Origin: Caldilineaceae bacterium
Lineage (GTDB): Bacteria; Chloroflexota; Anaerolineae; Caldilineales; Caldilineaceae
Direction of reading: 5' to 3'
NCBI GenBank assembly: GCA_022842065.1
Contig: JALHQH010000001.1
Coordinates: 248,001 to 312,000, forward strand
DNA length: 64,000 nt
Shown: positions 30,873 through 38,568 of the stretch, in pieces
Layout of the letters: each line of letters starts with the position of its first letter
Position numbering within the stretch: position 1 is the stretch's first letter
Notes under the pieces: model-generated
The model's database searches: none
The model's input: the letters and a program-made list of their open reading frames with translations, nothing else
What the model was told of the DNA's origin: nothing
Program-made: the position numbers and the translations under genes

Positions 30873-30991
30873 GGTGCTCGTTCCGCCGCGCTGCGGCGGA
30901 ATGCAGGTGGGACGCACCCGCCGGTTTGACGCAGAGCGGCGGGTGCCCACTGGGCGCGGCATTCCCACGCCGGAACGTGGGAACGAGCGCC
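30873..30991. repeat. Three-hairpin REP-like element
   Basis: An outer stem (GGTGCTCGTTCC 30873-30884 with GGAACGAGCGCC 30980-30991) encloses three hairpins: TTCCGCCGC/GCGGCGGAA (30881-30901), GCACCCGCC/GGCGGGTGC (30914-30946) and TTCCCACG/CGTGGGAA (30962-30983). CGTTCCCACG-type palindromes are known repetitive elements in many bacteria. It fills the gap between the aminotransferase and allantoinase genes. Confidence 0.7.
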
Positions 30992-31014
30992 GTCCGTCGG
31001 CGGTCATCGCCCAT

Positions 31015-32217
31015 CTATTTCCGGTGCCGCGCCAGCACCGCAGCCATCCGCGTCAGCGCTTCCCGCAATTGATCTTCCGGCTGTAACCAACTGATGCGCA
31101 GCCAGTCGGTCCATTTTTTACCAAAGGCGGTGCCAGGGAAGATGAGGACATGCCCTTCGCGCAAAAAGAGGTAACTTAGTTCAAAGGCGCTCAGACCACT
31201 CGACGCCGCATTGGTGTAGAGAAAGTAGCCCCCCTGCGGTGCGCTGTAGGTGAGGCCCAAGTTGCTTAAGCCCTCCATCATTAACTGCCGGCGCTGCATA
31301 TAAATCGCATAGGTCTCGGCCACGGCATCCTGTGCACCGGAGATCGCGGCCAGCGCCGCATATTGGCCCACAGTCGATGTAGGGCCGGTGATGGCCGCCT
31401 TCAGGCCAGTTAAGACCCGGGCAAAGAGCGGTGAGGCGGCGAGGTAACCCACCCGCCACCCAGTCATGGCATAAGTTTTGCTAAAGCCATTCAGGGTGAT
31501 GGTGCGTTCGGCCATCCCTGGCAGGCCGGCAATGCTGAGCTGTTGACTCGGCGGGTAGACAAAGCGTTCATAAATCTCGTCGCTGATCACGATTAAATTG
31601 CGCGCCTTAGCGATCTCGGCAATGGCGTGCAGGCTGGCCACGCTGACCACGCTACCGGTCGGGTTACTCGGCGAGATAATCAGCAACGCCTTGGTCGCCG
31701 GCGTAATCGCCTTTTCAACCTCGTCGGGACGTAGGTCAAAGTCATCTTCGGGGTAGGTGGGCACGAGGACCATGCGGCCGCCGGCCTGTTCAATCGCCTG
31801 ATCATAGCTGGTGTAGCGCGGGTCCGGCACCAGAATCTCATCCCCCGGATCGAGCAACGCTTGCATGACCAGATAGAGCCCTTCCTGGCCGCCACTCGTC
31901 ACCACAATCCCGTCGGCATCGACGGGGATATTATTGTCGGCGCGCAATTTGGCGGCGATGGCCTCGCGCAACGTCAGCATACCATTTGGAGCCGTGGGTT
32001 GGTCCGCTAGCCCGGCGTCGACCGCGGCTTGAGCGGCAGCAATGACATGAGGAGGCGTATCCAGATCAGGATCACCACGGCCCAAGGCAATCGCATCCGG
32101 GATCTGGGTGCTGAGCTCCATCAGGGCATAACGCAGGGCCGTGCCATCCTGCGCCAGTGCACGCAGCTCTTCTAAGGTCACTTGGCTACCTGGCAAGGCG
32201 GTGTGTAGATTGGTCAT
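31015..32217 (-). CDS. Class I/II aminotransferase
   Basis: A 400-aa fold-type I PLP aminotransferase. Key residues: SGGQEGLYLVMQALLDPGDEIL, SPSNPTGSV, VISDEIYERFVY (PLP-binding Asp and Tyr) and the Schiff-base Lys in TLNGFSKTYAMTGWRVGY. The C-terminal substrate Arg lies in WLRISWLQP. It resembles AspC/MalY-type enzymes that act on amino acids with 2-oxoglutarate or pyruvate. The ATG overlaps the stop of the upstream pseudoenzyme gene by 4 bp. Substrate is unknown. Two further paralogues are in this window (55976 and 59637). Confidence 0.93.
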   Translation of the reverse strand: MTNLHTALPGSQVTLEELRALAQDGTALRYALMELSTQIPDAIALGRGDPDLDTPPHVIAAAQAAVDAGLADQPTAPNGMLTLREAIAAKLRADNNIPVDADGIVVTSGGQEGLYLVMQALLDPGDEILVPDPRYTSYDQAIEQAGGRMVLVPTYPEDDFDLRPDEVEKAITPATKALLIISPSNPTGSVVSVASLHAIAEIAKARNLIVISDEIYERFVYPPSQQLSIAGLPGMAERTITLNGFSKTYAMTGWRVGYLAASPLFARVLTGLKAAITGPTSTVGQYAALAAISGAQDAVAETYAIYMQRRQLMMEGLSNLGLTYSAPQGGYFLYTNAASSGLSAFELSYLFLREGHVLIFPGTAFGKKWTDWLRISWLQPEDQLREALTRMAAVLARHRK

Positions 32218-32984
32218 TGGGTTACCTCTTCCGTGGCCGCCAAGGCAGCATATTGTCCCGCCGCCGGAGTACAGATGGTCATCGCCTGCTTTAATTTCGC
32301 CACCGTGCCGACCAACCCTTTGGGGCCAGCAAACCAGGCAACCTGCCAGGCGGTCAACGCCGGTGTATCAGGAAAAGCGCCGAGGGTTAAGGTACGTTCG
32401 GCCATCCCCGGCAACCCGGCAAAGGGGCGGGCATGGTGATCCAGCGCCAAGAGGGGGGTGTCGATCTCATCGGCAATCACGCTTAATTCATTGGCCGCGG
32501 CCCAGGCTGCCAACTGTCCGGCAACATCAGGCGTCAATTCATCAATACTGCTGACGAGCAAAAAGCCGGCGGCAGGCGTTGGCAGCGGCGCAGCGGGGTC
32601 TAAGGGGACCAGCGTTGCGTTGACGAGATCGGCAATCGCCTGATAACGCGCCACTTGTGATGCCAGCAGGTAAATTGTTTTATCCGTGGCCAGCGCACAG
32701 AGCGTCACATAACGGGCCTCAGTCGGCCCGCCGGTAATGATCACCCCATCTTGTGGATCAACGACGAGATCCTTGGCCGCCAACCGTTGCACCACCAGAT
32801 CGCAAAGTTCAACAATGCCAGGGCGACGGGAGTAGTGGTCACAGTGATGTTGTTGCATCGCCTCAGTAACCACCGCGCGCAGGGCGGGTGAGGTCGTCAT
32901 GGTGGTGGTGGGCGGCTCGACGGCGGTGTAATTAAGCCAACGCTGGGCGCGTTGGGCAACAAAGTTCTGGAAAGGTTCAGTCAT
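32214..32984 (-). CDS. Aminotransferase-like pseudoenzyme lacking the catalytic lysine
   Basis: A 256-aa protein aligned over most of its length to the neighbouring aminotransferase, e.g. FAGLPGMAERTLTLGAFPDTPALTAWQVAWFAGP against AGLPGMAERTITLNGFSKTYAMTGWRVGYLAA. The PLP-binding Lys is replaced (SKTYAMT becomes PDTPALT), SNPTG is lost (SSIDE) and the C-terminal domain with the substrate Arg is absent, since the frame ends at TGA shortly after. Yet the reading frame is intact and overlaps the active paralogue's ATG by 4 bp. It could be a partner or regulator of that enzyme or a decaying duplicate with a still-open frame. Catalysis is not expected. Confidence 0.8.
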   Translation of the reverse strand: MTEPFQNFVAQRAQRWLNYTAVEPPTTTMTTSPALRAVVTEAMQQHHCDHYSRRPGIVELCDLVVQRLAAKDLVVDPQDGVIITGGPTEARYVTLCALATDKTIYLLASQVARYQAIADLVNATLVPLDPAAPLPTPAAGFLLVSSIDELTPDVAGQLAAWAAANELSVIADEIDTPLLALDHHARPFAGLPGMAERTLTLGAFPDTPALTAWQVAWFAGPKGLVGTVAKLKQAMTICTPAAGQYAALAATEEVTQ

Positions 32985-33057
32985 GATCTCTTCTCAAGAA
33001 ATTTAGAATGATCAGCAGGCCGCACGGCTCCGTCAGGCACCAGGGGGTACCCGCACC

Positions 33058-33075
33058 GGGGATTTGCCAATCCCC
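33058..33075. other. Small hairpin in the Ldh-pseudoenzyme gap
   Basis: GGGGATT (33058-33064) pairs with AATCCCC (33069-33075) around TGCC. The surrounding 124-bp gap is GC-rich and has further short pairings but no gene. Confidence 0.5.
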
Positions 33076-33108
33076 TTAGAGCGGACATTGCGGTCTACGG
33101 ATGATTGA

Positions 33109-34227
33109 TTAAGCAGCGAACGGCCACGGGACACCGACAAGTTCTGCGGTGGCGCGCAATTCAGCATAAATATTGGGATCGAGGGGCACACCTGCGTGCT
33201 CTTTTTCCTGCATCCGTCGCCATTCCAGTTCGCCGGGCAACAGAATTTCGGCTACCCCTGGCCGGGTGCGACTGCCTTTGATCATGGCTATAAAGGCCTG
33301 GAGCCGCGCATAAAATTCCGCTCGTTCCATAAACCAATCAATGTCATAGGCAATAAACTGGTGGGCCACATCCTGGCGCGCCGGGTCGCTGTAGGGCACC
33401 GTACCAAAGGCCCCGCCCCCCAGCACACCGGTCAACACATCGGTGATCAGGCTCAGGCCATAGCCTTTGTACTCGCCCATGGGCAAGAGCGAGCCATCCA
33501 TTGCCTGGGCCGGATCATCGGTAATCTGGCCATCCTTGGTCAGCGCCCAGTTGGTCGGCATTTTGCGCCCATCACGCATGAGCCAGCCCATCATGCCCTT
33601 GCCGGCCATCGTCAACGCCATGTCGAGGATGATCGGCATCGCCGCTGGCCCGTCACCGGTGGGAATCGCAACCGCCCAGGGATTGGTGCCAAGGACATTG
33701 TCGATGCCGCCCCAGGGGGCCATCTCCGGTCCCGCGTTGGTCATGCTCACGCCGATGCAACCGTGGGCCAAAGCCTGGCTGGCCGAGTAACTGGCCGAGC
33801 CAAAGTGGGTGCTATGACGGACCAGCACCACGCCAATCCCACAGACTTTGGCTTTCTCGACCGCCAGCCGCATTGCTTTGACGGCCACGACAGTACCCGG
33901 CGCATTATGCGCTTCGACCAACGCCAGCGCCGGTGACGCTTTGACAATCTCAAAGGGGGCCGTTGGATCGAGAAAGCCTTGGGCCAGCCGCTCCACATAG
34001 GCCTTCACCCGGCGCACTCCTTGGCCTTGACCTTGGAGATTGCGCAGTTCACTGGTCATCAAGGCATCAGCAATGATATCGGCATCCTCAGGCGCAAGCG
34101 CGGTTTTGCGCAGGATCTCTTGGGTCAACGTGCGCAGTTCGTCACTGGCGACCACGTTCAGCGGAATTTTTTCCGTGTTGTAGAAGGCGGGATCAAAGCC
34201 GCCAGTTGGCGTTGTCATCTGGCTCAC
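33109..34227 (-). CDS. Ldh-family (malate/L-lactate/ureidoglycolate type) dehydrogenase
   Basis: A 372-aa NAD(P)-dependent 2-hydroxyacid dehydrogenase of the type that includes malate dehydrogenase YlbC/AllD and L-sulfolactate dehydrogenase. Family signs: VRHSTHFGSASYSASQAL (catalytic His), GCIGVSMTNAGPEMAPWGG, LGTNPWAVAIP and the C-terminal GYGLSLITDVLTGVLGGG. The ATG at 34227 overlaps the stop of the deacylase gene by 4 bp, so they are coupled. With an allantoinase-like enzyme in the same arm, ureidoglycolate dehydrogenase is one possibility, but other 2-hydroxyacids fit as well. Confidence 0.88.
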   Translation of the reverse strand: MSQMTTPTGGFDPAFYNTEKIPLNVVASDELRTLTQEILRKTALAPEDADIIADALMTSELRNLQGQGQGVRRVKAYVERLAQGFLDPTAPFEIVKASPALALVEAHNAPGTVVAVKAMRLAVEKAKVCGIGVVLVRHSTHFGSASYSASQALAHGCIGVSMTNAGPEMAPWGGIDNVLGTNPWAVAIPTGDGPAAMPIILDMALTMAGKGMMGWLMRDGRKMPTNWALTKDGQITDDPAQAMDGSLLPMGEYKGYGLSLITDVLTGVLGGGAFGTVPYSDPARQDVAHQFIAYDIDWFMERAEFYARLQAFIAMIKGSRTRPGVAEILLPGELEWRRMQEKEHAGVPLDPNIYAELRATAELVGVPWPFAA

Positions 34228-35228
34228 CGCCCCACAATCAGATCGTCAACGGTCTGTTCGACCACCCCAAAGAAGCAGCACCATTCGCCTTCGATGACCG
34301 AGGGCCGTGAACGCAAGCCAAAGATCACCCCTTCGCGCGGGGCGCGTACCTCGCCGATGACATCGCCATAGAGATTGTAGATCTGGCCCAAAAGTGTCTC
34401 CTTAGCGAGGGCGGTCTCGAAGGGGAGGCCCGCGCTGCCAACAAACATGCCGGTGGCCGGAGCCAATAGCGCGATCTGGTAACCTTGGCGCCAACTGGGA
34501 GCGTAAACTGCTGTCCCCTCGACCATGCCATAGTGGCGCATGACGTTGAGATAACTGCCGGCCAGGTCCGCGGCGACCGTATGAAAATCATCGGTCAAGG
34601 TACGACAGTTGCCGCCCAACTCGACCGTGATGCCCCCCTTGCCCAACCCTGCCATCTGTGAACTGGGATTACCCCCGCCGACCGGGCTTTTGAAGAGTAG
34701 CGACCATTGTGGTCCCATCGCCGCGCCTAGTTCTAAGCTCACCGCATTGTCGCTGGCAAAGATCATGTGGGCGAGGTAGGAGTGTTCACCGCCCGAGTGG
34801 ACCGCGATCTGGAGGTCGCAGTTATCCTTCATCGCTTGCCAGTGGGCGTAGGCAACCCGCTCGGTCGGGTAGCCATCGGGCTTGCCAGGGTAGACCCGGT
34901 TCATATCATAGGTGAAGGTGTCCAGGGGATCGCCTCGTTCGCCGGCCGTGAAGGCGTTGACATTCATTGCCGGCACCGCCACCAGCGTACCCTTCATCTT
35001 GGTTGGGTCCAACTGGGCCAGCAGCTTGAAGATCGACAGCGCCCCTTCCGGCTCATCACCGTGGGTCGCGCCGTTGATCCAAAGTGTGGGGCCGGCTTCG
35101 ACCCCGCGGTAGACAATGATCGGGATCTCACGCGCCCGGCCATACATGTCACCATTGATGGGAATGCCGCCGCGTTTTGCTTCGCCCGGGCCAATTGATA
35201 CGGTGCCGATCTGCATCGGTGTAGACAT
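34224..35228 (-). CDS. AspA/AstE-family zinc deacylase (M14-like)
   Basis: A 334-aa protein of the succinylglutamate desuccinylase/aspartoacylase family. The zinc site is in GATHGDEPEGALSIF (HxxE) with a third His in QIAVHSGGEHSY, and the catalytic Glu in GITVELGGN. Members remove acyl groups from N-acyl amino acids (for example succinylglutamate, N-acetylaspartate, or N-acetyl-diaminobutyrate in ectoine breakdown). The start is ATG 35228 (MSTPMQIGTVSIG) with AGGAG 7 nt upstream; an in-frame extension to 35312 lacks this. Coupled by 4 bp to the Ldh-family gene. The exact acyl substrate is not deducible. Confidence 0.9.
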   Translation of the reverse strand: MSTPMQIGTVSIGPGEAKRGGIPINGDMYGRAREIPIIVYRGVEAGPTLWINGATHGDEPEGALSIFKLLAQLDPTKMKGTLVAVPAMNVNAFTAGERGDPLDTFTYDMNRVYPGKPDGYPTERVAYAHWQAMKDNCDLQIAVHSGGEHSYLAHMIFASDNAVSLELGAAMGPQWSLLFKSPVGGGNPSSQMAGLGKGGITVELGGNCRTLTDDFHTVAADLAGSYLNVMRHYGMVEGTAVYAPSWRQGYQIALLAPATGMFVGSAGLPFETALAKETLLGQIYNLYGDVIGEVRAPREGVIFGLRSRPSVIEGEWCCFFGVVEQTVDDLIVGR

Positions 35229-35333
35229 TCTTTTGCTCCTTGCTTTGTATCTATCCATCAATTCTCTGTTGGGCTGGGCCGCAACTGAATTCGTGGGTAG
35301 ATGCGTTGCCATAGCGATACTTCGCGCGGGCTA

Positions 35334-35342
35334 TGATATAAT
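35334..35342 (+). promoter_or_regulatory. Candidate extended -10 promoter
   Basis: TGATATAAT gives an extended -10 (TGn plus a perfect TATAAT at 35337-35342), 50 bp before the start of the small plus-strand gene. No good -35 is visible. Confidence 0.45.
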
Positions 35343-35391
35343 TTGATTCATCTTTACGTTCCTGTGACTACCACAATTTAGGAGGTTTCCG

Positions 35392-35730
35392 ATGCCAGAG
35401 TTGGTCATTGCCATCCCCCCACCCACGAATCGACAATCAGTAGATGCCAATGGAGAAGCACGTCTCCACGTTGCTGTTCATATCCAGGCCGATGTGCTTG
35501 CTCAGGATGTTGCTGAACGTAAAGCAAATCGGTGGCTATTTATGAATGCCGGCAACCTAGTGCGTGCCGAACATCCACAATTGATCTTGGATGCGCAGCT
35601 TTTATGGCGCTTTAATGTCTGCCTTACACTGCCTGATCTCCAAAATCCCGGATTGGGCACGGTTGATATCATTGGCAAACTTGACTTGGATGCCATTACA
35701 GGCGAAGCTGTCGTTTCTACTATGTGCTGA
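35392..35730 (+). CDS. Small conserved-looking protein, unknown function
   Basis: A 112-aa acidic-hydrophobic protein with an excellent ribosome site (AGGAGG 7 nt upstream) and an extended -10 promoter, so expression is well supported. Sequence features include LHVAVHIQADVLAQDVAERKANRWLFMNAGNLV and LLWRFNVCLTLPDLQNPGLGTVDIIGKLDLDAITG. No signal peptide or catalytic motif. It stands alone on the plus strand between two minus-strand groups, flanked by palindromes. The style recalls small antitoxin-like proteins of Chloroflexi and cyanobacteria, but no toxin gene accompanies it. I do not assign a function. Confidence 0.7.
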   Translation: MPELVIAIPPPTNRQSVDANGEARLHVAVHIQADVLAQDVAERKANRWLFMNAGNLVRAEHPQLILDAQLLWRFNVCLTLPDLQNPGLGTVDIIGKLDLDAITGEAVVSTMC

Positions 35731-35773
35731 ATTCATTCAGCACCTGAGACGCGAAACGTGTTTAAACACGTTT
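35726..35773. repeat. Two small palindromes after the small gene
   Basis: TGCTGAAT/ATTCAGCA (35726-35743, 2-nt loop) overlaps the stop region, and AAACGTGTTTAAACACGTTT (35754-35773) is a perfect 20-bp palindrome. The first shares the GAATTCATTC core with the hairpin near 51040. Confidence 0.7.
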
Positions 35774-35850
35774 TGCTTACCAGCCGCTGAATCGGGAACC
35801 CGCTGGGTGCAGCGGTGATCAGATAATCTAACGCCACCTTTGTCCATCTA

Positions 35851-36732
35851 TCATTTCCAACTATAGGGGTGGGGTTGAATCAACTCCACCGTAAAATCGA
35901 CCCCATCGTTTGGATAAACAAAGGCTTCAAACCCATCCGGCGCGTTTAAAATCGAACGATTCCAGATCGGCACGCTGTTGGCATTGAGGTGCTCGACATC
36001 CTCAGCGATGGTGGTGGTTTGTAAGGCAATGTGCTCTAAACGTTCGCCTTTAGTCTCCAGAAATTCCAACACGCGCGAACCTGGCTTCCAATTTTGCACC
36101 ACATGCAGCCAGCACTCATTGCCAAACTTAATCCGAGAATCGTATTGCATGCCGCCGCCCTGATTGTCGCGGAAATCTTGGGCGGGCAGGCCAAAGAGTT
36201 GGGTAAAACGGGCGCAGGCCGCGTGCATATCCTTGACCACGATGCCGATATGTTGGAGTTTGGTCAAGCCCATTTTGGTGCTGGGTGGCTGGGTTTTGGC
36301 TGCGGCTGGGTAACCCCAACTATGGGCATGGGGCTGAATCAACTCGACGGTAAAGCCAATCGCATCATTGGGAAAGATAAAGGCTTCATAGCCATCATTG
36401 GCATCAAAAATTTTGTCCATGTAGATCGGAACCCCGGCGTCGCGCAGCCGTTGGACATCGGCGTGAATATCATCGGTCTCCAGCGCAATATGCTCTAAGC
36501 CCTCGCCTTGCTGTTCTAGGAATTGATAGACCCGCGCATTGGGATCCCAATTTTGGACCACATGCAGCCAGCAATCATTACCCAATAAAATGCGGGCATC
36601 CAACTGCTTGCCCTTGCCCTGATCATTGCGAAAATCACGCGCCGCCAAGCCAAAGATGCGTTCAAAACGCGCACAGGTGTCCTGCAAATCTTTGACGGCA
36701 AGACCGATGTGTTGTAAGCGAATAATAGCCAT
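35851..36732 (-). CDS. Tandem VOC-superfamily protein
   Basis: A 293-aa protein made of two VOC (glyoxalase/dioxygenase-like) repeats, each about 130 residues: LQHIGLAVKDLQDTCARFERIFGLAARDFRN, and LQHIGIVVKDMHAACARFTQLFGLPAQDFRD. Each repeat has the His in LQHIG, an LEHIALET or LEHIALQT strand and a terminal Glu in FTVELIQPH, the usual metal triad. The two halves are close to each other, so a recent internal duplication is likely, giving one full two-module barrel. Possible roles are epimerase, lyase or ring-cleavage dioxygenase. It follows the SDR gene by 21 bp in the same operon. Confidence 0.87.
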   Translation of the reverse strand: MAIIRLQHIGLAVKDLQDTCARFERIFGLAARDFRNDQGKGKQLDARILLGNDCWLHVVQNWDPNARVYQFLEQQGEGLEHIALETDDIHADVQRLRDAGVPIYMDKIFDANDGYEAFIFPNDAIGFTVELIQPHAHSWGYPAAAKTQPPSTKMGLTKLQHIGIVVKDMHAACARFTQLFGLPAQDFRDNQGGGMQYDSRIKFGNECWLHVVQNWKPGSRVLEFLETKGERLEHIALQTTTIAEDVEHLNANSVPIWNRSILNAPDGFEAFVYPNDGVDFTVELIQPHPYSWK

Positions 36733-36753
36733 AATATCCTGATTTCTACTTGT

Positions 36754-37626
36754 CTAGGTTACTTTCAAGGTCGTCCAGCGCGCACGTTCCTCAACGCGCG
36801 CCACAAAGTCCTCGACATAGCGTGTTACCTTGGCTGGGGCAAAGGCAAAGTCATAGCCCTCGGCGGCAATCGTGTCGGCCAGGGGACCGGCATCAAAACG
36901 TAGACCGGTGTAGCGGGCGGGCGGTTGTAGCGCCAGCCAGACAAAGGCCGGGGCCAATGTCAACGGCTCGGTCCAGGCTGCGCGGCGTTCTAACTCGGCC
37001 TGTTCAGCCTCAGCCCGTGAAATCGAGGTGGGTTTGATCAACTTACCCGGTCCCATCGTATTCACGGCAATATTGTGGGCTTCGCTTTCCATGGCCAGCG
37101 CTTTGGTGAAGCCTTCCAAGCCATGTTTCGCGGTACAATAGGCAACCTCATCGACAAAGCCGCGCACACTCGAACCACTGGCAATCGCCACGCAGTGGCC
37201 ACCGCCTTGTGCGACCATTTGCGGCCAGACTGCTTTGACCCCATTAAAGACCCCGGTCAAGTTGACCGCCATCATCTTTTCCCAAAGGGCGGGGGTGGTA
37301 TCCGCAAAGGAGACCAGCGGCATGATCGCGGCGTTGCTCACCAGCAGATCCAACCGCCCCCAACGCGCCACGACCTGTTCAACCGCGGCGGCCATTTGGC
37401 TGAAGTCGCTCACATCAACGGTGAGAGCGAGGGCTTCACGTCCAGCCTCAGCCGCATCAGTCGCAATCTCGCGCTGGGTGGCCGCGAGTTCGTCAGCGTT
37501 GATGTCAATGAGGCAAAGGTGGGCACCCGCTTGGGCCAAGCCCCGTGCGATCCCCGCCCCAAAACCCCGCCCCGCGCCGGTGACTACGGCGACCTTACCG
37601 GCCAACAACTTGGTGACATCCAGCAT
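36754..37626 (-). CDS. Short-chain dehydrogenase/reductase
   Basis: A 290-aa classical SDR. Cofactor motif TGAGRGFGAGIARGL, NAAIM (NNAG variant), the catalytic Ser in ASGSSVRGF and YCTAKHG (YxxxK). The Asp in CLIDINADEL suggests NAD(H). A C-terminal extension of about 40 residues beyond the usual end may shape the substrate pocket. The gene starts 2 nt after the DUF4438 stop and precedes the VOC gene. It probably oxidises a hydroxy intermediate of the pathway; the substrate is unknown. Confidence 0.92.
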   Translation of the reverse strand: MLDVTKLLAGKVAVVTGAGRGFGAGIARGLAQAGAHLCLIDINADELAATQREIATDAAEAGREALALTVDVSDFSQMAAAVEQVVARWGRLDLLVSNAAIMPLVSFADTTPALWEKMMAVNLTGVFNGVKAVWPQMVAQGGGHCVAIASGSSVRGFVDEVAYCTAKHGLEGFTKALAMESEAHNIAVNTMGPGKLIKPTSISRAEAEQAELERRAAWTEPLTLAPAFVWLALQPPARYTGLRFDAGPLADTIAAEGYDFAFAPAKVTRYVEDFVARVEERARWTTLKVT

Positions 37627-37628
37627 GA

Positions 37629-38504
37629 TTAGCGCAGCCCCAAGAGGTCGGCAATGTTGGCCCCGGCGGTGGCCACCGGCGCGATCATCCCCTGTTTGCT
37701 GGTCATAATGATCGCCAAGCCGGGACCATAACCGCTGCGGAAGCTCCCACCCTGGCAGACAACCCCGACGACGATCGAGCCGCGCAGATAGCCATGTCCA
37801 TAACGGCTGTCCCAGTCGGTAATCGCCACCAAGTCGCCAAAACGTAGGTTATCGAGACCATGGGTCCGTAACAAGTCAAGGTCGGAGGTTTGCAGATTAA
37901 GCGCACCCGCTTCGCTGTCCAACCCGGCACCGGCACCGGCTAACACACTGGGGGCAATGCCTTTTACTGGCACCACTAATTTGCCATCGCTGCTCACATC
38001 GGGGCTGAGCGCATCGAGCAAGGCGGGGGAACAGCTCTTAAATTGGACATCGGGAAAGTCATCAAGTTTCATGCCGATGCCATAGGCTTGCACCTGCACT
38101 TTGTCGCCCGGGGCCATCTTCTCTAACGCGGCCGGGGGAAAGTCACAGATCACATGTTCGGCAAAGCGCCCGCTCTTGCCCGTTACCGTGCCGACCGCGC
38201 CCGCAGCCAGGCCGCTCATGACGCGCGCGGGGTTGCCCAGGCAAGCGTAGACACCCAGTGCAGTATTCGCGCTGGCATTGCTGTTCTTGATCGAGACGCC
38301 CGGCTGGATCAATTCAGCGGCCCAGCCGGTGGCCGGATCGCCGATGCGCACGTTGTAGACGATGCCACCAAACATGGGCACCAACATCGGTTCGCCATCG
38401 GCAGAGACGAAATAAGGACTGGCCGGCAGCCCTGCCATGGCCGGATTGGCGATCTCGCCGGCCACCGAAATTTTGACAAGTGAGGAAACGTTGGTTGCTA
38501 ACAT
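37629..38504 (-). CDS. DUF4438 family protein (copy B)
   Basis: A 291-aa protein matching my recollection of DUF4438: SLVKISVAGEIANPAM, GIVYNVRIGDPATGWAAELIQPGVSIKN, MSGLAAGAVGTVTGKSG and AITDWDSRYGHGYLRG. There is no signal peptide and no known catalytic site; conserved Asp, His and Gly clusters suggest a small-molecule enzyme or binding fold. ATG 38504 is chosen because the longer in-frame upstream part runs past the end of copy A. It lies 64 bp after copy A in the same direction and 2 nt before the SDR gene. The function is unknown. Confidence 0.8.
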   Translation of the reverse strand: MLATNVSSLVKISVAGEIANPAMAGLPASPYFVSADGEPMLVPMFGGIVYNVRIGDPATGWAAELIQPGVSIKNSNASANTALGVYACLGNPARVMSGLAAGAVGTVTGKSGRFAEHVICDFPPAALEKMAPGDKVQVQAYGIGMKLDDFPDVQFKSCSPALLDALSPDVSSDGKLVVPVKGIAPSVLAGAGAGLDSEAGALNLQTSDLDLLRTHGLDNLRFGDLVAITDWDSRYGHGYLRGSIVVGVVCQGGSFRSGYGPGLAIIMTSKQGMIAPVATAGANIADLLGLR

Positions 38505-38568
38505 AGATCGGCTTATTCCCAATTGATAGGTGGAAGCAGGATTAAAATGAGCGATAGGGTATGACCAG

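Noticed and set aside
29432..34227. Allantoin degradation operon
   Set aside because: Allantoinase-like and Ldh-type genes are present, but there is no allantoate amidohydrolase, ureidoglycolate lyase or purine gene. The resemblance alone is not enough.
35591..35818. Overlapping plus-strand frame at the end of the small gene, considered as a frameshifted continuation
   Set aside because: The upstream gene ends with its own stop after a complete-looking domain, and the alternative frame has no coherent sequence.
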